In this document: positions 8,655 through 17,290 of the stretch, piece after piece
Numbering within the stretch: position 1 is the first letter of the stretch
Layout: each line of letters starts with the position of its first letter
NCBI RefSeq assembly: GCF_018881655.1
Contig: NZ_JACVPX010000001.1
Span: 62,001-126,000, forward strand
Source of the DNA: Polynucleobacter sp. Tro8-14-1
GTDB lineage: Bacteria > Pseudomonadota > Gammaproteobacteria > Burkholderiales > Burkholderiaceae
Reading direction: 5' to 3'
Length of the DNA: 64,000 nucleotides
Position numbers and translations under genes: made by a program
The notes under the pieces: model-generated
Seen by the model: the letters and a program-made list of their open reading frames with translations, nothing else
What the model was told of the DNA's origin: nothing
Databases searched by the model: none

Positions 8655-8665
8655 GAGAGTGCTAA
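8639..8665. promoter_or_regulatory. CIRCE operator (HrcA binding site) upstream of rpoH
   Basis: TTAGCACTC-N9-GAGTGCTAA is present with no mismatch to the CIRCE consensus. It lies 39-65 bases upstream of the rpoH start codon. HrcA is the heat-sensitive repressor that binds this element, classically at groESL and dnaK; hrcA itself is not in this window. The chance of an exact 18-base dyad match here by accident is negligible. Confidence 0.95.
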
Positions 8666-8693
8666 TGGTTTTAATGACCTCTAAGCTATTGAA

Positions 8694-9584
8694 TTAATTG
8701 AATAATTCAGATGAATATTGTTCTGCTGTGAAGGGGGCTAAATCTTCAATCCCTTCGCCCTTGCCTAGGGCTAGAACAGCGGGTTTTGGGCCATCTTGTA
8801 GGGTGTGGGCTAGGGCGCAGATCACGCCGCCCTTAGCGGTGCCATCAAGCTTGGTAACAATGATTCCAGTGAGGCCAAGGGCGGCATGGAAGGCCTTTAC
8901 CTGGCTCAAGCCGTTCTGTCCGGTATTGCCATCCAAAACAAGCAGGGTGTGGTGAGGCGCCCCAGGTAGCGCTTTACCAATGACACGTTTGACTTTCTTA
9001 AGCTCTTCCATGAGGTTGTCTTGGGTAGCAAGACGCCCTGCAGTGTCAATGATGAGAATATCGTTCTTACGAGAGATGGCAGCATGAATGGCGTCGTGTG
9101 CAACGGCTGCTGCATCACCACCTTCTTGAGTAATAACGTCAACCTGGTTGCGTCCACCCCACTCCTGAAGCTGGTTACGTGCCGCAGCTCTAAAGGTATC
9201 GCCAGCAGCCAAAAGAACTGACTTACCTTGAGACTGAAAGAGTCGGCAGAGTTTACCAATGGTCGTAGTCTTACCTGCTCCATTTACCCCTACAACCAAC
9301 CACACCTCTGGGGTGTTAGGCTTATCACTTGTAAATAGTGGGTTTGGCGAAGGTTCAATAGCAGTTAATAGGGTGCTGACTTCTTGAATGAGAAGAGCTT
9401 GTAACTCCTCTGGGCTAGAAGCCTTTTCAGACTTTGCTGCTTTACGTAGTTTGGTGATGAGTTGTTCGGTCGTAGGTAGACCCACATCACTTTGAATGAG
9501 TGATTCTTCTAAAGTTTCAAACCAAGATTCATCAATCTTGCTTGATTTAAAAAGGGATCCGAGGGTTTTACGTAAGCCGAACAT
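8694..9584 (-). CDS. ftsY: signal recognition particle receptor FtsY
   Basis: SRP receptor GTPase that docks ribosome-nascent chain complexes at the inner membrane for co-translational insertion. The 296-residue protein comprises only the N (four-helix) and G domains: the P-loop GVNGAGKT (residues 99-106), DTAGR for the G3 motif and TKLDG for G4 are all present. The long acidic, membrane-binding A domain of E. coli FtsY (about 200 residues) is absent; MFGLRKTLGSLF is a likely short amphipathic targeting helix. It is divergent from the M16 peptidase gene at 9648. Confidence 0.97.
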   Translation of the reverse strand: MFGLRKTLGSLFKSSKIDESWFETLEESLIQSDVGLPTTEQLITKLRKAAKSEKASSPEELQALLIQEVSTLLTAIEPSPNPLFTSDKPNTPEVWLVVGVNGAGKTTTIGKLCRLFQSQGKSVLLAAGDTFRAAARNQLQEWGGRNQVDVITQEGGDAAAVAHDAIHAAISRKNDILIIDTAGRLATQDNLMEELKKVKRVIGKALPGAPHHTLLVLDGNTGQNGLSQVKAFHAALGLTGIIVTKLDGTAKGGVICALAHTLQDGPKPAVLALGKGEGIEDLAPFTAEQYSSELFN

Positions 9585-9647
9585 AATCGATACAATTTAA
9601 ACCTTGCATCTTATCAATTTAATTCTAGGGATATGGTGATTTAGCAG

Positions 9648-11012
9648 ATGCTTTCCAATTTACTTCGAATTTCCTTTTTATTCTTTGTATTTAGTCAACT
9701 TACTTGGGCTGCTGGTCCTGATTCAGAGGATACGCATGAGTATCAGTTGAGCAATGGCCTCAAATTGATTGTCAGGGAAGATCATCGTGCGCCAACGGTA
9801 GCTCATATGGCTTGGTATCGTGCTGGATCAATGGATGAGGTCAATGGGAAGACGGGCGTTGCACACGTGCTTGAACACATGATGTTTAAGGGTACCGACA
9901 AAGTGAAGGCAGGCGAATTTTCTCGCTTGGTAGCCGCGGTCGGTGGGCGCGAGAATGCATTTACCTCGCGCGATTACACCGCTTATTTTCAGCAAGTTGA
10001 AAAATCAAAATTAGAAGACGTGATCAAGCTTGAAGCGGATCGTATGTCTAACCTCAATTTTGATGATGCAGAATTCTTAAAAGAAATTCAGGTCATCATG
10101 GAAGAGCGCCGTTTACGAACAGAAGACAATCCTAGTAGTTTGCTCAACGAATCATTAATGGCAACTGCTTATATGAGCTCCCCATATCGCCATCCGGTCA
10201 TTGGTTGGATGAATGACTTAGAGAATATGAAAGCATCCGATGCGCGAGATTGGTATCGCAGTTGGTATAAGCCAAACAATGCAACCGTAGTCATCAGCGG
10301 TGATGTGGATGCTAAAAAAGTGTTGAATATGGCAGAGAGGTATTACGGCGCTGCCGCTGCCCATGAGTTACCAGTGCGTAAGCCACAAATTGAGTCGCCT
10401 CAAAAAGGGATTAAGCAGGTTCAGGTAAAGGCGCCAGCTGATAGCGCTCAATTGGCCATGGCTTGGAAGGTGCCCCGTCTCGAGCCTGGCAAGCTGGATG
10501 ACCCCGAGCCATATGCCTTAGAGCTTCTGACAGCAGTGCTGGATGGCTATGACAATGCCCGCTTAAATCGCACTCTCGTTAAGCAGGAAAAAGTAGTGAA
10601 TGATGTGGGTGTTGGCTACGACATGATTTCTCGTGGGCCAGAACTATTCTTAATTAGCGCCACGATGGCTAAAGGAAAAACAGTCGATCAGGCTCAGGTA
10701 AGCATCCGCAAGGCGCTTGACGAATTAAAGCAAAAAGGGATTCTGGAGTCTGAACTCAAGAGAATTAAGGTACGCATTCTGTCTGAGCAAATCTATAAGC
10801 GCGACTCTATCTTTGGTCAAGCAATGGAAATTGGTAGTACAGAGATGGCAGGATTTTCTTGGAAGGACATCGATTACATGCTAGAGAAAATGCAAACCAT
10901 TACACCTGAGCAAGTGCAGGCAGTCGCAAAAAAATATCTGGTTGATGAGGGTTTGACGATTGCGGTATTGGATCCTCAGGCGCGTCAAACTGCAGGTAAG
11001 GAGAGCAAGTGA
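9648..11012 (+). CDS. M16 family zinc peptidase, catalytic subunit
   Basis: Exported pitrilysin-type metallopeptidase of 454 residues. An N-terminal signal peptide (about residues 1-21, ending TWAAG) points to the periplasm. The inverted zinc motif HVLEH (H73, E76, H77) is intact, and the third ligand is a glutamate in VIMEERR near residue 152. Two M16 domains (about residues 30-180 and 190-390) fit a bacterial processing-peptidase-like subunit. It is translationally coupled to a second M16 gene that lacks the zinc motif, so the two probably form a heterodimer. The substrate is unknown; peptide clean-up in the periplasm is a guess. Confidence 0.92.
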   Translation: MLSNLLRISFLFFVFSQLTWAAGPDSEDTHEYQLSNGLKLIVREDHRAPTVAHMAWYRAGSMDEVNGKTGVAHVLEHMMFKGTDKVKAGEFSRLVAAVGGRENAFTSRDYTAYFQQVEKSKLEDVIKLEADRMSNLNFDDAEFLKEIQVIMEERRLRTEDNPSSLLNESLMATAYMSSPYRHPVIGWMNDLENMKASDARDWYRSWYKPNNATVVISGDVDAKKVLNMAERYYGAAAAHELPVRKPQIESPQKGIKQVQVKAPADSAQLAMAWKVPRLEPGKLDDPEPYALELLTAVLDGYDNARLNRTLVKQEKVVNDVGVGYDMISRGPELFLISATMAKGKTVDQAQVSIRKALDELKQKGILESELKRIKVRILSEQIYKRDSIFGQAMEIGSTEMAGFSWKDIDYMLEKMQTITPEQVQAVAKKYLVDEGLTIAVLDPQARQTAGKESK

Positions 11013-12349
11013 TGAATGTCTTCGTTAAGAGTATTTCAGTTTGTCTCTTTACTTTTTGCTTGTTTAGTAACGCGCACGCCATCTTGCCGATTGAGAAGTT
11101 AGATTCTTATAAGGGCGCCAAGGCATATTTAGTGCAAACCAAAGCGCTGCCGATGGTAGACATTGAAGTGAGCATTGATGCGGGCGATCGCTATGACCCG
11201 GCTGGCAAAAGTGGCCTAGCCGATATGGTTGCCGGCCTGATGAATTATGGGGTGAAGAGCGAAAAAGGGGTTCTCACTGAAGCTCAAATAGCTGATGAAA
11301 TCGCTGATCTAGGAGCCAATATTGGCTTGTCTGTGAGCGGCGAGCGAGCAATCTTGCGCATTCGCAGTTTGAGTCGAAAAGACTTGCGCGATAGAGCGGT
11401 ACAACTAGCCGCTGCTATGTTGAGCGCGCCGACTTACGATTCAAAAATTGTTGAGCGTGAGAAACAAAGAACGATAACGAGTTTGCTTGAGGCGGAAACT
11501 AAGCCCGAGTTTGTTCTCGAACGTCGTTTTAAAAAATCAGTGTATGGAAACTATCCCCTAGCTGATTCGCCAACAGTGAAATCAGTTGCTGCTGTAAGTG
11601 TGAATGACTTAGTGCAATTTCATAAGCAGTTTTATCGCGGTGACCGCATGATTGTGAGTATTGTTGGCGATATTGATCGCGCTCAAGCAGAAGAAATCGT
11701 CAAAGCTTTGTTAAAGCAGATTCCTGCTTCAGGTCAGCCCATCGCAAAGTTGCCTGAACTCGAGCGCTCTCCCGTAGAGCCTCTGGCGCAAAGAGAAATT
11801 CAAATTCCTTTTGACTCTCAGCAGGCTCACATTGCTATGGGGATGACGGCGGTTGCTCGCAACAACCCTGATTACTTCCCCTTACTGGTTGGTAACTATG
11901 TTTTAGGCGGGGGCGGTTTTGTCTCTCGCTTGATGGCTGAGGTGCGTGAGAAGCGCGGTCTGGCATACAGCGTGTTTAGTTACTTTATTCCTGGAAAAGA
12001 GAATGGCATTTTTCAAGCGGGTCTACAAACCAAGAGTGATCAGGCTGCGCTGGCTTTAGAGGTGATGAGTTCTACCACTGCTCAATTTATCGCCGATGGA
12101 CCTACTCCATCTGAGCTTGTGGCTGCTAAAGCAAACTTAGTGAATGGTTACCCGCTGCGGATTGATAACAATCGTAAGTTGTTGGATAACGTCTCTTCAA
12201 TTGCATGGAATGACCTGCCGCTCGATACGATGGATGTATGGACTAAGCAAGTTGAGGCGGTAACTTTAGAGCAGGTAAATGCTGCATTCAAAAAATATCT
12301 TGCAATGGATCGTATGAAGATTGTTGTATTGGGAGCAAAAAATAAATAA
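11012..12349 (+). CDS. M16 family peptidase, non-catalytic partner
   Basis: A 445-residue M16-fold protein with a signal peptide (about residues 1-23, ending SNAHA). The region aligned with the zinc motif reads SGLADMVAGLMNYG, so HxxEH is missing and the protein cannot bind catalytic zinc in the usual way. The C-terminal M16 domain has the conserved GGGGFVSRLMAEVREKRGLAYSV stretch that contacts substrate in partner subunits. The ATG at 11012 shares a base with the TGA of the catalytic gene; a GTG three bases upstream is the alternative. Together they resemble the alpha/beta pairs of mitochondrial-type processing peptidases. Confidence 0.9.
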   Translation: MNVFVKSISVCLFTFCLFSNAHAILPIEKLDSYKGAKAYLVQTKALPMVDIEVSIDAGDRYDPAGKSGLADMVAGLMNYGVKSEKGVLTEAQIADEIADLGANIGLSVSGERAILRIRSLSRKDLRDRAVQLAAAMLSAPTYDSKIVEREKQRTITSLLEAETKPEFVLERRFKKSVYGNYPLADSPTVKSVAAVSVNDLVQFHKQFYRGDRMIVSIVGDIDRAQAEEIVKALLKQIPASGQPIAKLPELERSPVEPLAQREIQIPFDSQQAHIAMGMTAVARNNPDYFPLLVGNYVLGGGGFVSRLMAEVREKRGLAYSVFSYFIPGKENGIFQAGLQTKSDQAALALEVMSSTTAQFIADGPTPSELVAAKANLVNGYPLRIDNNRKLLDNVSSIAWNDLPLDTMDVWTKQVEAVTLEQVNAAFKKYLAMDRMKIVVLGAKNK

Positions 12350-12968
12350 GCTCAATAAAGCAAACAAGCTTCTAAAGACTGAGCCGCCGAAGAAGGTGCG
12401 GATTATTGGCGGCAACTGGAGAAGCCGTTTGCTAACGGTTTTGGATCTTCCTGGCCTACGCCCTACAACTGATCGTATTCGGGAAACGCTATTTAATTGG
12501 CTAGGACAAGATTTAACAGGTTTACGATGCCTAGATCTTTTTGCCGGTACCGGTGCTTTGGGTTTTGAGGCCGCATCAAGAGGTGCTGCATTAGTAGTAT
12601 TACTTGAGAAAGAAAAAAGGGCTTGCGCAAACTTAACGGCCAATTTTGCTTTATTGCAGTCTTCGCCGGCCGCCGGCCTCGTAAAAATTTTGCAACGAGA
12701 TAGCCTTGAGTTTCTGAAGCAGCAGGCAGATCGTTCCAGCAATTTAATTTTTATTGATCCACCATTTCAGGATTCGGGCTTATTAGATCGCGCCGTTATC
12801 CAGGCAGCTAGGGTGTGTGATGACTCTGCAGGCGGTGGTATTTATGTGGAATTTCCCTCTAGTCGTCCACGCGAGGAGGTAGAGGCCCTACTACCGGACT
12901 GGCATTGTGGAAAATACTTAGAGGCTGGACAGGTAAAAGCTTGTCTATTTCGGAGTGGAAGAGGCTAA
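12321..12968 (+). CDS. rsmD: 16S rRNA (guanine966-N2)-methyltransferase RsmD
   Basis: SAM-dependent methyltransferase that methylates G966 of 16S rRNA. Visible motifs are VRIIGGNWRSR with the LRPTTDRIRETLFNWL motif near the N-terminus, the SAM loop DLFAGTGALGFEA, and the catalytic IDPPF. The start is uncertain: the reading frame begins with TTG codons at 12321/12324 inside the 3' end of the M16 gene, while a GTG at 12396 directly before RIIGGNW would give a family-like N-terminus but has no well-placed ribosome-binding site. coaD follows, which is the usual rsmD-coaD pair. Confidence 0.92.
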   Translation: MLYWEQKINKLNKANKLLKTEPPKKVRIIGGNWRSRLLTVLDLPGLRPTTDRIRETLFNWLGQDLTGLRCLDLFAGTGALGFEAASRGAALVVLLEKEKRACANLTANFALLQSSPAAGLVKILQRDSLEFLKQQADRSSNLIFIDPPFQDSGLLDRAVIQAARVCDDSAGGGIYVEFPSSRPREEVEALLPDWHCGKYLEAGQVKACLFRSGRG

Positions 12969-13004
12969 ACTCTTGCCTGTAGCCGATAAAGCCTTAGGAA
13001 CGTT

Positions 13005-13502
13005 ATGACAGTTGCCGTATACCCTGGAACATTTGATCCATTTACTCGTGGTCACGAGGACTTGGTTCGCCGCGCATCGAGCATTTTTACGGAGTTGATT
13101 GTGGGTGTTGCCGACAGTCGCAGCAAACGTCCATTCTTCAATTTAGAAGAGCGCATTGCTATCGCTAAGGAAGTGCTTGGCCACTATCCGAATGTAAAAG
13201 TCGTTGGCTTTACTGGCTTATTAAAAGATTTTGCACGCGAGCATCAAGCGCGCGTGATCGTACGGGGTTTACGCGCCGTATCCGATTTTGAATACGAGTT
13301 CCAAATGGCAGGTATGAATCGTTACCTGCTTCCTGATGTCGAAACGCTGTTCTTAACCCCATCCGATCAGTATCAATTTATCTCAGGCACTTTCGTACGT
13401 GAGATTGCTTCAATGGGTGGTGATGTGAGTAAGTTTGTTTTTCCATCAGTGGAAAAATGGCTCGTCAGGAAAATTGCTTCAGGTACTCAGAATAAAGAGT
13501 GA
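13005..13502 (+). CDS. coaD: phosphopantetheine adenylyltransferase
   Basis: Penultimate enzyme of coenzyme A synthesis: ATP + 4'-phosphopantetheine to dephospho-CoA. The 165-residue protein has the nucleotidyltransferase motif ([16 protein letters not shown], with the T/HxGH site), [12 protein letters not shown], and the C-terminal [16 protein letters not shown] block that binds ATP. Length is that of the hexameric bacterial enzyme. It pairs with rsmD upstream as in most proteobacteria. Confidence 0.98.
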   Translation: MTVAVYPGTFDPFTRGHEDLVRRASSIFTELIVGVADSRSKRPFFNLEERIAIAKEVLGHYPNVKVVGFTGLLKDFAREHQARVIVRGLRAVSDFEYEFQMAGMNRYLLPDVETLFLTPSDQYQFISGTFVREIASMGGDVSKFVFPSVEKWLVRKIASGTQNKE

Positions 13503-13524
13503 CCAAATGAAATTTGGCGAGTAA

Positions 13525-13794
<270 letters not shown>

Positions 13795-13815
13795 CTGAGC
13801 AGCTTAGTTCAGTAC

Positions 13816-14406
13816 TTAGCCCTTGGAATGCAACTCCATCATGGCGGTTTGAGTGTCGCCTTTTAAAAAGAGCGGCAAAATTTGCAGACCATTTTCAATG
13901 CTGGCATCAATGAGTTTTTGCTCGGCTAATTGAGGTCTACGTAATACATAATCTGCAACATCCATAGGACGTCCATCACCAGCTACATCTCTAGGGTGGC
14001 CAATGCCTAAGCGTAAGCGCCAATAATCTGGGGTACTTAAATGCGCTTGGATATCTTTCAAGCCATTGTGGCCGCCAGTGCCGCCACCTAACTTCAGGCG
14101 TGCAGTACCAGGCTTTAAATCCAGTTCATCTTGCACCACCAAAATATCTGCAGGAGTGATTTTGTGAAAGCGGCATAGCGCGCCAACTGATTGCCCACTT
14201 AGGTTCATGTAAGTGCTTGGCTTGAGTAAGTAAAGATCTTCGCCTTCCCATTTGGCTTTGGCTACTTTGCCATGAAAGCGTTTTTCAGATTCAAAACGAG
14301 TGCTTAGTTGTTTTGCCATTGCGTCAACAAACCAGAAGCCAGCATTGTGCCGATCTTCTTCATGCTCATCTCCAGGGTTGCCCAGGCCAACAATTAATTT
14401 AGTCAT
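13816..14406 (-). CDS. pth: peptidyl-tRNA hydrolase
   Basis: Releases tRNA from prematurely dissociated peptidyl-tRNA. The 196-residue protein begins KLIVGLGNPGDEHEEDRHNAGFW, containing the catalytic His of the RHNAGF motif, and carries KPSTYMNLSGQSV, QDELDLKPG and GGGTGGHNGLKDI, all family signatures. It lies downstream of rplY on the same strand, an arrangement common in proteobacteria, with a hairpin terminator in the gap so that expression is probably partly uncoupled. Confidence 0.98.
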   Translation of the reverse strand: MTKLIVGLGNPGDEHEEDRHNAGFWFVDAMAKQLSTRFESEKRFHGKVAKAKWEGEDLYLLKPSTYMNLSGQSVGALCRFHKITPADILVVQDELDLKPGTARLKLGGGTGGHNGLKDIQAHLSTPDYWRLRLGIGHPRDVAGDGRPMDVADYVLRRPQLAEQKLIDASIENGLQILPLFLKGDTQTAMMELHSKG

Positions 14407-14463
14407 GCTGAGAGTTTAAAGATATAAAAGCATTTCGCCAAAAAAGAATGAAAACTGGGGGCA

Positions 14464-14491
14464 ATAAAAAAGGCCCGCTTGCGCAGGCCTT
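14464..14491 (-). terminator. Rho-independent terminator after rplY
   Basis: On the minus strand AAGGCC-N10-GGCCTT is followed by a run of T (plus-strand AAAAA at 14466-14470). It sits between the rplY stop (14518) and the pth start (14406). Confidence 0.85.
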
Positions 14492-14517
14492 CTTGTACAA
14501 GCGATTGAGCTAAGTAA

Positions 14518-15162
14518 TTAAGCTTTATCCTTTGGCGCTTCAGCTGCAGGGGCAGCCGCTGCTGGTGCAGCAGGCGCATCTGTAGGCTCAGCAGCTTTAA
14601 CTGCTGGGATACGTGCGTTAGCAAGTACTGGGTTCTCTTGCTCAACATGTAATACCAAAGTAACGCCTTTTGGCAATGCGATGTCTTTAGCATGAATACC
14701 ATGACCAACTTCAATCTTCGCCAAGTCCACTTCAATGAACTCTGGCAAGTCTGCTGGCAAGCAAGAAACTTCAATTTCAGTAAGGATGTGGCTAATAACG
14801 GCACCTTGCAATTTCACAGCAGCTGAAGTGTCAGCATTAGTGAAGTGCAATGGAACGCGCATATGAACTTTCTCAGACGCGGATACGCGCTGGAAGTCAA
14901 TGTGCAATACCAATGGCTTGAATGGATGCATTTGGTAATCGCGCAACAACACTTTTTGTGTCTTACCGCTAATTTCCAAATCCAAAATGGATGAGTGAAA
15001 TGCTTCCTTGCGGAGAGCATGGAACAACGCGTTATGGTCTAACTCGATGACCAAGGCTGGATCTTTACTACCGTAAACGATTCCCGGAGTTTTTCCGGAA
15101 TTGCGCAGACGGCGGCTCGCACCCGTTCCCTGTACGCTTCTTTCAAAGGCAACTACTTTCAT
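14518..15162 (-). CDS. rplY: 50S ribosomal protein L25 (Ctc form)
   Basis: 5S rRNA-binding ribosomal protein in its long, two-domain Ctc/TL5 form. The 214-residue product has the N-terminal L25 domain (about residues 1-95: [20 protein letters not shown], then [15 protein letters not shown]) and a C-terminal beta domain (about 100-185), then an Ala/Pro/Lys-rich tail. prs lies 136 bases upstream on the same strand, as in most Burkholderiales. The name comes from clear L25 motifs. Confidence 0.97.
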   Translation of the reverse strand: MKVVAFERSVQGTGASRRLRNSGKTPGIVYGSKDPALVIELDHNALFHALRKEAFHSSILDLEISGKTQKVLLRDYQMHPFKPLVLHIDFQRVSASEKVHMRVPLHFTNADTSAAVKLQGAVISHILTEIEVSCLPADLPEFIEVDLAKIEVGHGIHAKDIALPKGVTLVLHVEQENPVLANARIPAVKAAEPTDAPAAPAAAAPAAEAPKDKA

Positions 15163-15298
15163 GATGATTTTCCTAGTTAAGGTTAATTTCCGTTCGCGAC
15201 CAAACAGAAAAGCCTTCGATTATATCGTGGGAAAGGGTGTTTTTGCCTGCAAAAGGCTTAAAACTGCCAAAAACCAGGGTAAAACGGTGATTTTTGGC

Positions 15299-16264
15299 TT
15301 ATTCAGCAAACATCGACATCACTGAATCACCTTTGCTAATGCGGGAAAGGGTTTCAGCGAGGATCGGAGCAACGCTCAATTGGCGAATTTTGGATACTTT
15401 CATGGCCTCTGCGGTCAAGGGAATGGTGTCAGTAACAACCAACTCATCCAATTCAGAAGCAGCAATACGAGCTACAGCACCGCCTGAGAGCACGGCGTGA
15501 GTACAGTAAGCGGTAACGCCCTTAGCACCACGCTCTTTAAGCGCTTCAGCGGCTTTACAGAGGGTTCCGCCGGTATCGATGATGTCATCCATGATGACGC
15601 AATGGCGGCCTTCTACTTCGCCAATAAGGTGCATTACTTCAGATACGTTTGCTTTAGGGCGGCGTTTATCAATAATCGCCAAATCAGTGCCCAATTGCTT
15701 AGCCATTGCACGGGCTCGAACCACACCACCAATGTCTGGAGACACGATGATCAGATCTTTTTTAGTTTTCTGCGCTTCTAAGTCAGCCAAAAGGACTGGA
15801 GAGGCATAAATGTTATCTACTGGGATATCAAAGAAACCCTGAATTTGGTCGGCATGCAGATCCATGGTCAAAACACGCTCAATGCCAGCTACTGACTGAA
15901 GCATGTTGGCCACAATGCGAGCGGAAATAGCTACGCGAGCAGAGCGAGGGCGGCGGTCTTGACGGGCATAACCGAAGTAAGGAATCACTGCGGTTATACG
16001 GCTTGCAGATGCTCGTTTCAGAGCATCAATCATGATCATGAGTTCCATCAAGCTGTCATTAGTAGGTGCGCAGGTTGATTGGATTACCACGACATTTTTG
16101 CCGCGGACGTTCTCTTGAATTTCTACTTGAATCTCGCCATCAGAGAATCGGCCAACAAAGGCTTTTCCCATTGGGAGTTTGAGTTCTTTGGCTACAGCCT
16201 CAGCCAAAACGGGATTTGCGTTGCCTGTGAAAAGAGTCAATAAATCTGCGTTTGTGGAGGACAT
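15299..16264 (-). CDS. prs: ribose-phosphate pyrophosphokinase
   Basis: Makes PRPP from ribose 5-phosphate and ATP for nucleotide, His and Trp synthesis. The 321-residue protein has the class I signatures: the N-terminal [17 protein letters not shown] stretch, the RQDRR flexible loop, the metal-binding [16 protein letters not shown] region and the PRPP-binding [13 protein letters not shown] loop. tRNA-Gln lies 54 bases upstream on the same strand, so prs is probably read in the same transcript as ispE and the tRNA. Confidence 0.98.
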   Translation of the reverse strand: MSSTNADLLTLFTGNANPVLAEAVAKELKLPMGKAFVGRFSDGEIQVEIQENVRGKNVVVIQSTCAPTNDSLMELMIMIDALKRASASRITAVIPYFGYARQDRRPRSARVAISARIVANMLQSVAGIERVLTMDLHADQIQGFFDIPVDNIYASPVLLADLEAQKTKKDLIIVSPDIGGVVRARAMAKQLGTDLAIIDKRRPKANVSEVMHLIGEVEGRHCVIMDDIIDTGGTLCKAAEALKERGAKGVTAYCTHAVLSGGAVARIAASELDELVVTDTIPLTAEAMKVSKIRQLSVAPILAETLSRISKGDSVMSMFAE

Positions 16265-16318
16265 AGTCTTATGGGTTTTGTGGGGTCAAAAGGTTATCTT
16301 TATCGTTTCTACAGTACT

Positions 16319-16395
16319 TGGCAGGGGAAGAAGGATTCGAACCTTCGCATGCTGGAATCAAAATCCAGTGCCTTAACCAGCTTGGCGATTCCCCT
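16319..16395 (-). tRNA. tRNA-Gln (anticodon TTG)
   Basis: A complete 77-nt cloverleaf on the minus strand. The acceptor stem is AGGGGAA/TTCCCCT, the discriminator base is G, and CCA is encoded. The anticodon arm is CTGGA-TTTTGAT-TCCAG with TTG at the anticodon, and the T arm reads GAAGG-TTCGAAT-CCTTC. The 5' end lies 5 bases after the ispE stop and the 3' end 54 bases before prs, so the tRNA must be cut out of a longer transcript. Confidence 0.97.
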
Positions 16396-16400
16396 ACAGG

Positions 16401-17279
16401 TCAATCTGAAGAAATCAAATTGTAAGCGGGATTTTTATTTAGCCCCCGAACAACCCGACCTACCCACCCTTCAGGAAGATTTTGCAGAAGATTTTCTAGT
16501 TTTGCGGTATCAGTCTTAGGGTCTAAGACTGCAAAAACGCTACTTCCAGAGCCAGACATTCGGGGCTGTGAGCCCGGTACTGCCTGGGTAATCCAATCCA
16601 AAGCTTGCTTCACTTCTGGGCAAATCCGCATCGCTACGGCCTGACAATCATTTGATTGATACAACAATGGCGATGCAAGAAAGCCATCAATTGTAATCTG
16701 AGCGTGATCTCGGGTCAATTCCGGGTCTTGAAAAATGCTTACGGTTGCGATGCCCTGATTGGGAAATATCACCAAAAAATCAGGGGTTTGGAGGGAAATT
16801 TCTTGAATTTTCTCCCCAATGCCTTCAACAAAGGCATTTTGACCAAAAATGAAGAAGGGGACATCGGCACCGAGCTGAAGCCCAAGGTTGCAAAGTATTT
16901 CTTTGGAGAGATTGAGATTCCAAAGGGCGTTAAGACCAATCAATGTAGTTGCTGCGTCAGAGGAACCACCCCCCATACCTGCACCCATCGGGATTTCTTT
17001 GTGAAGATTAATTTCAACACCAGCCTCAATCTTGCAAAATTCTTTTAGTAAATTAGCTGCGCGAACTACCAAATCTTGCTCGGGCGGAACTCCGGGAATG
17101 GGATTAATGCGGCGCACTTCATTTTCAGCAATGCTTTTTAAGTGGATGGTGTCACACCAGTCAATCAGTTGAAAGACGGATTGGAGTAAGTGATAACCAT
17201 CTGCTCTACGTCCGACGATGTGTAAAAAAAGATTGAGCTTAGCCGGCGAACGAAGAAATAAAGAATCGGATTTCGCCAT
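16401..17279 (-). CDS. ispE: 4-diphosphocytidyl-2-C-methyl-D-erythritol kinase
   Basis: GHMP-family kinase of the MEP isoprenoid pathway; it phosphorylates the 2-hydroxyl of CDP-ME. The 292-residue protein has the SPAKLNLFLHIVGRRADGYH N-terminal substrate motif, the ATP-binding glycine loop PMGAGMGGGSSDAAT and the C-terminal MSGSGSSVFAV motif. It lies 11 bases after the TPR-LolB fusion gene and 5 bases before tRNA-Gln, matching the lolB-ispE-tRNA-prs order of many proteobacteria. Confidence 0.97.
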   Translation of the reverse strand: MAKSDSLFLRSPAKLNLFLHIVGRRADGYHLLQSVFQLIDWCDTIHLKSIAENEVRRINPIPGVPPEQDLVVRAANLLKEFCKIEAGVEINLHKEIPMGAGMGGGSSDAATTLIGLNALWNLNLSKEILCNLGLQLGADVPFFIFGQNAFVEGIGEKIQEISLQTPDFLVIFPNQGIATVSIFQDPELTRDHAQITIDGFLASPLLYQSNDCQAVAMRICPEVKQALDWITQAVPGSQPRMSGSGSSVFAVLDPKTDTAKLENLLQNLPEGWVGRVVRGLNKNPAYNLISSD

Positions 17280-17290
17280 TATTATTTTGC

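Noticed and set aside
16656-17048. 130-codon + strand reading frame opposite ispE
   Set aside because: Fully antisense to a clear ispE; composition is that of a shadow frame and there is no initiation signal.
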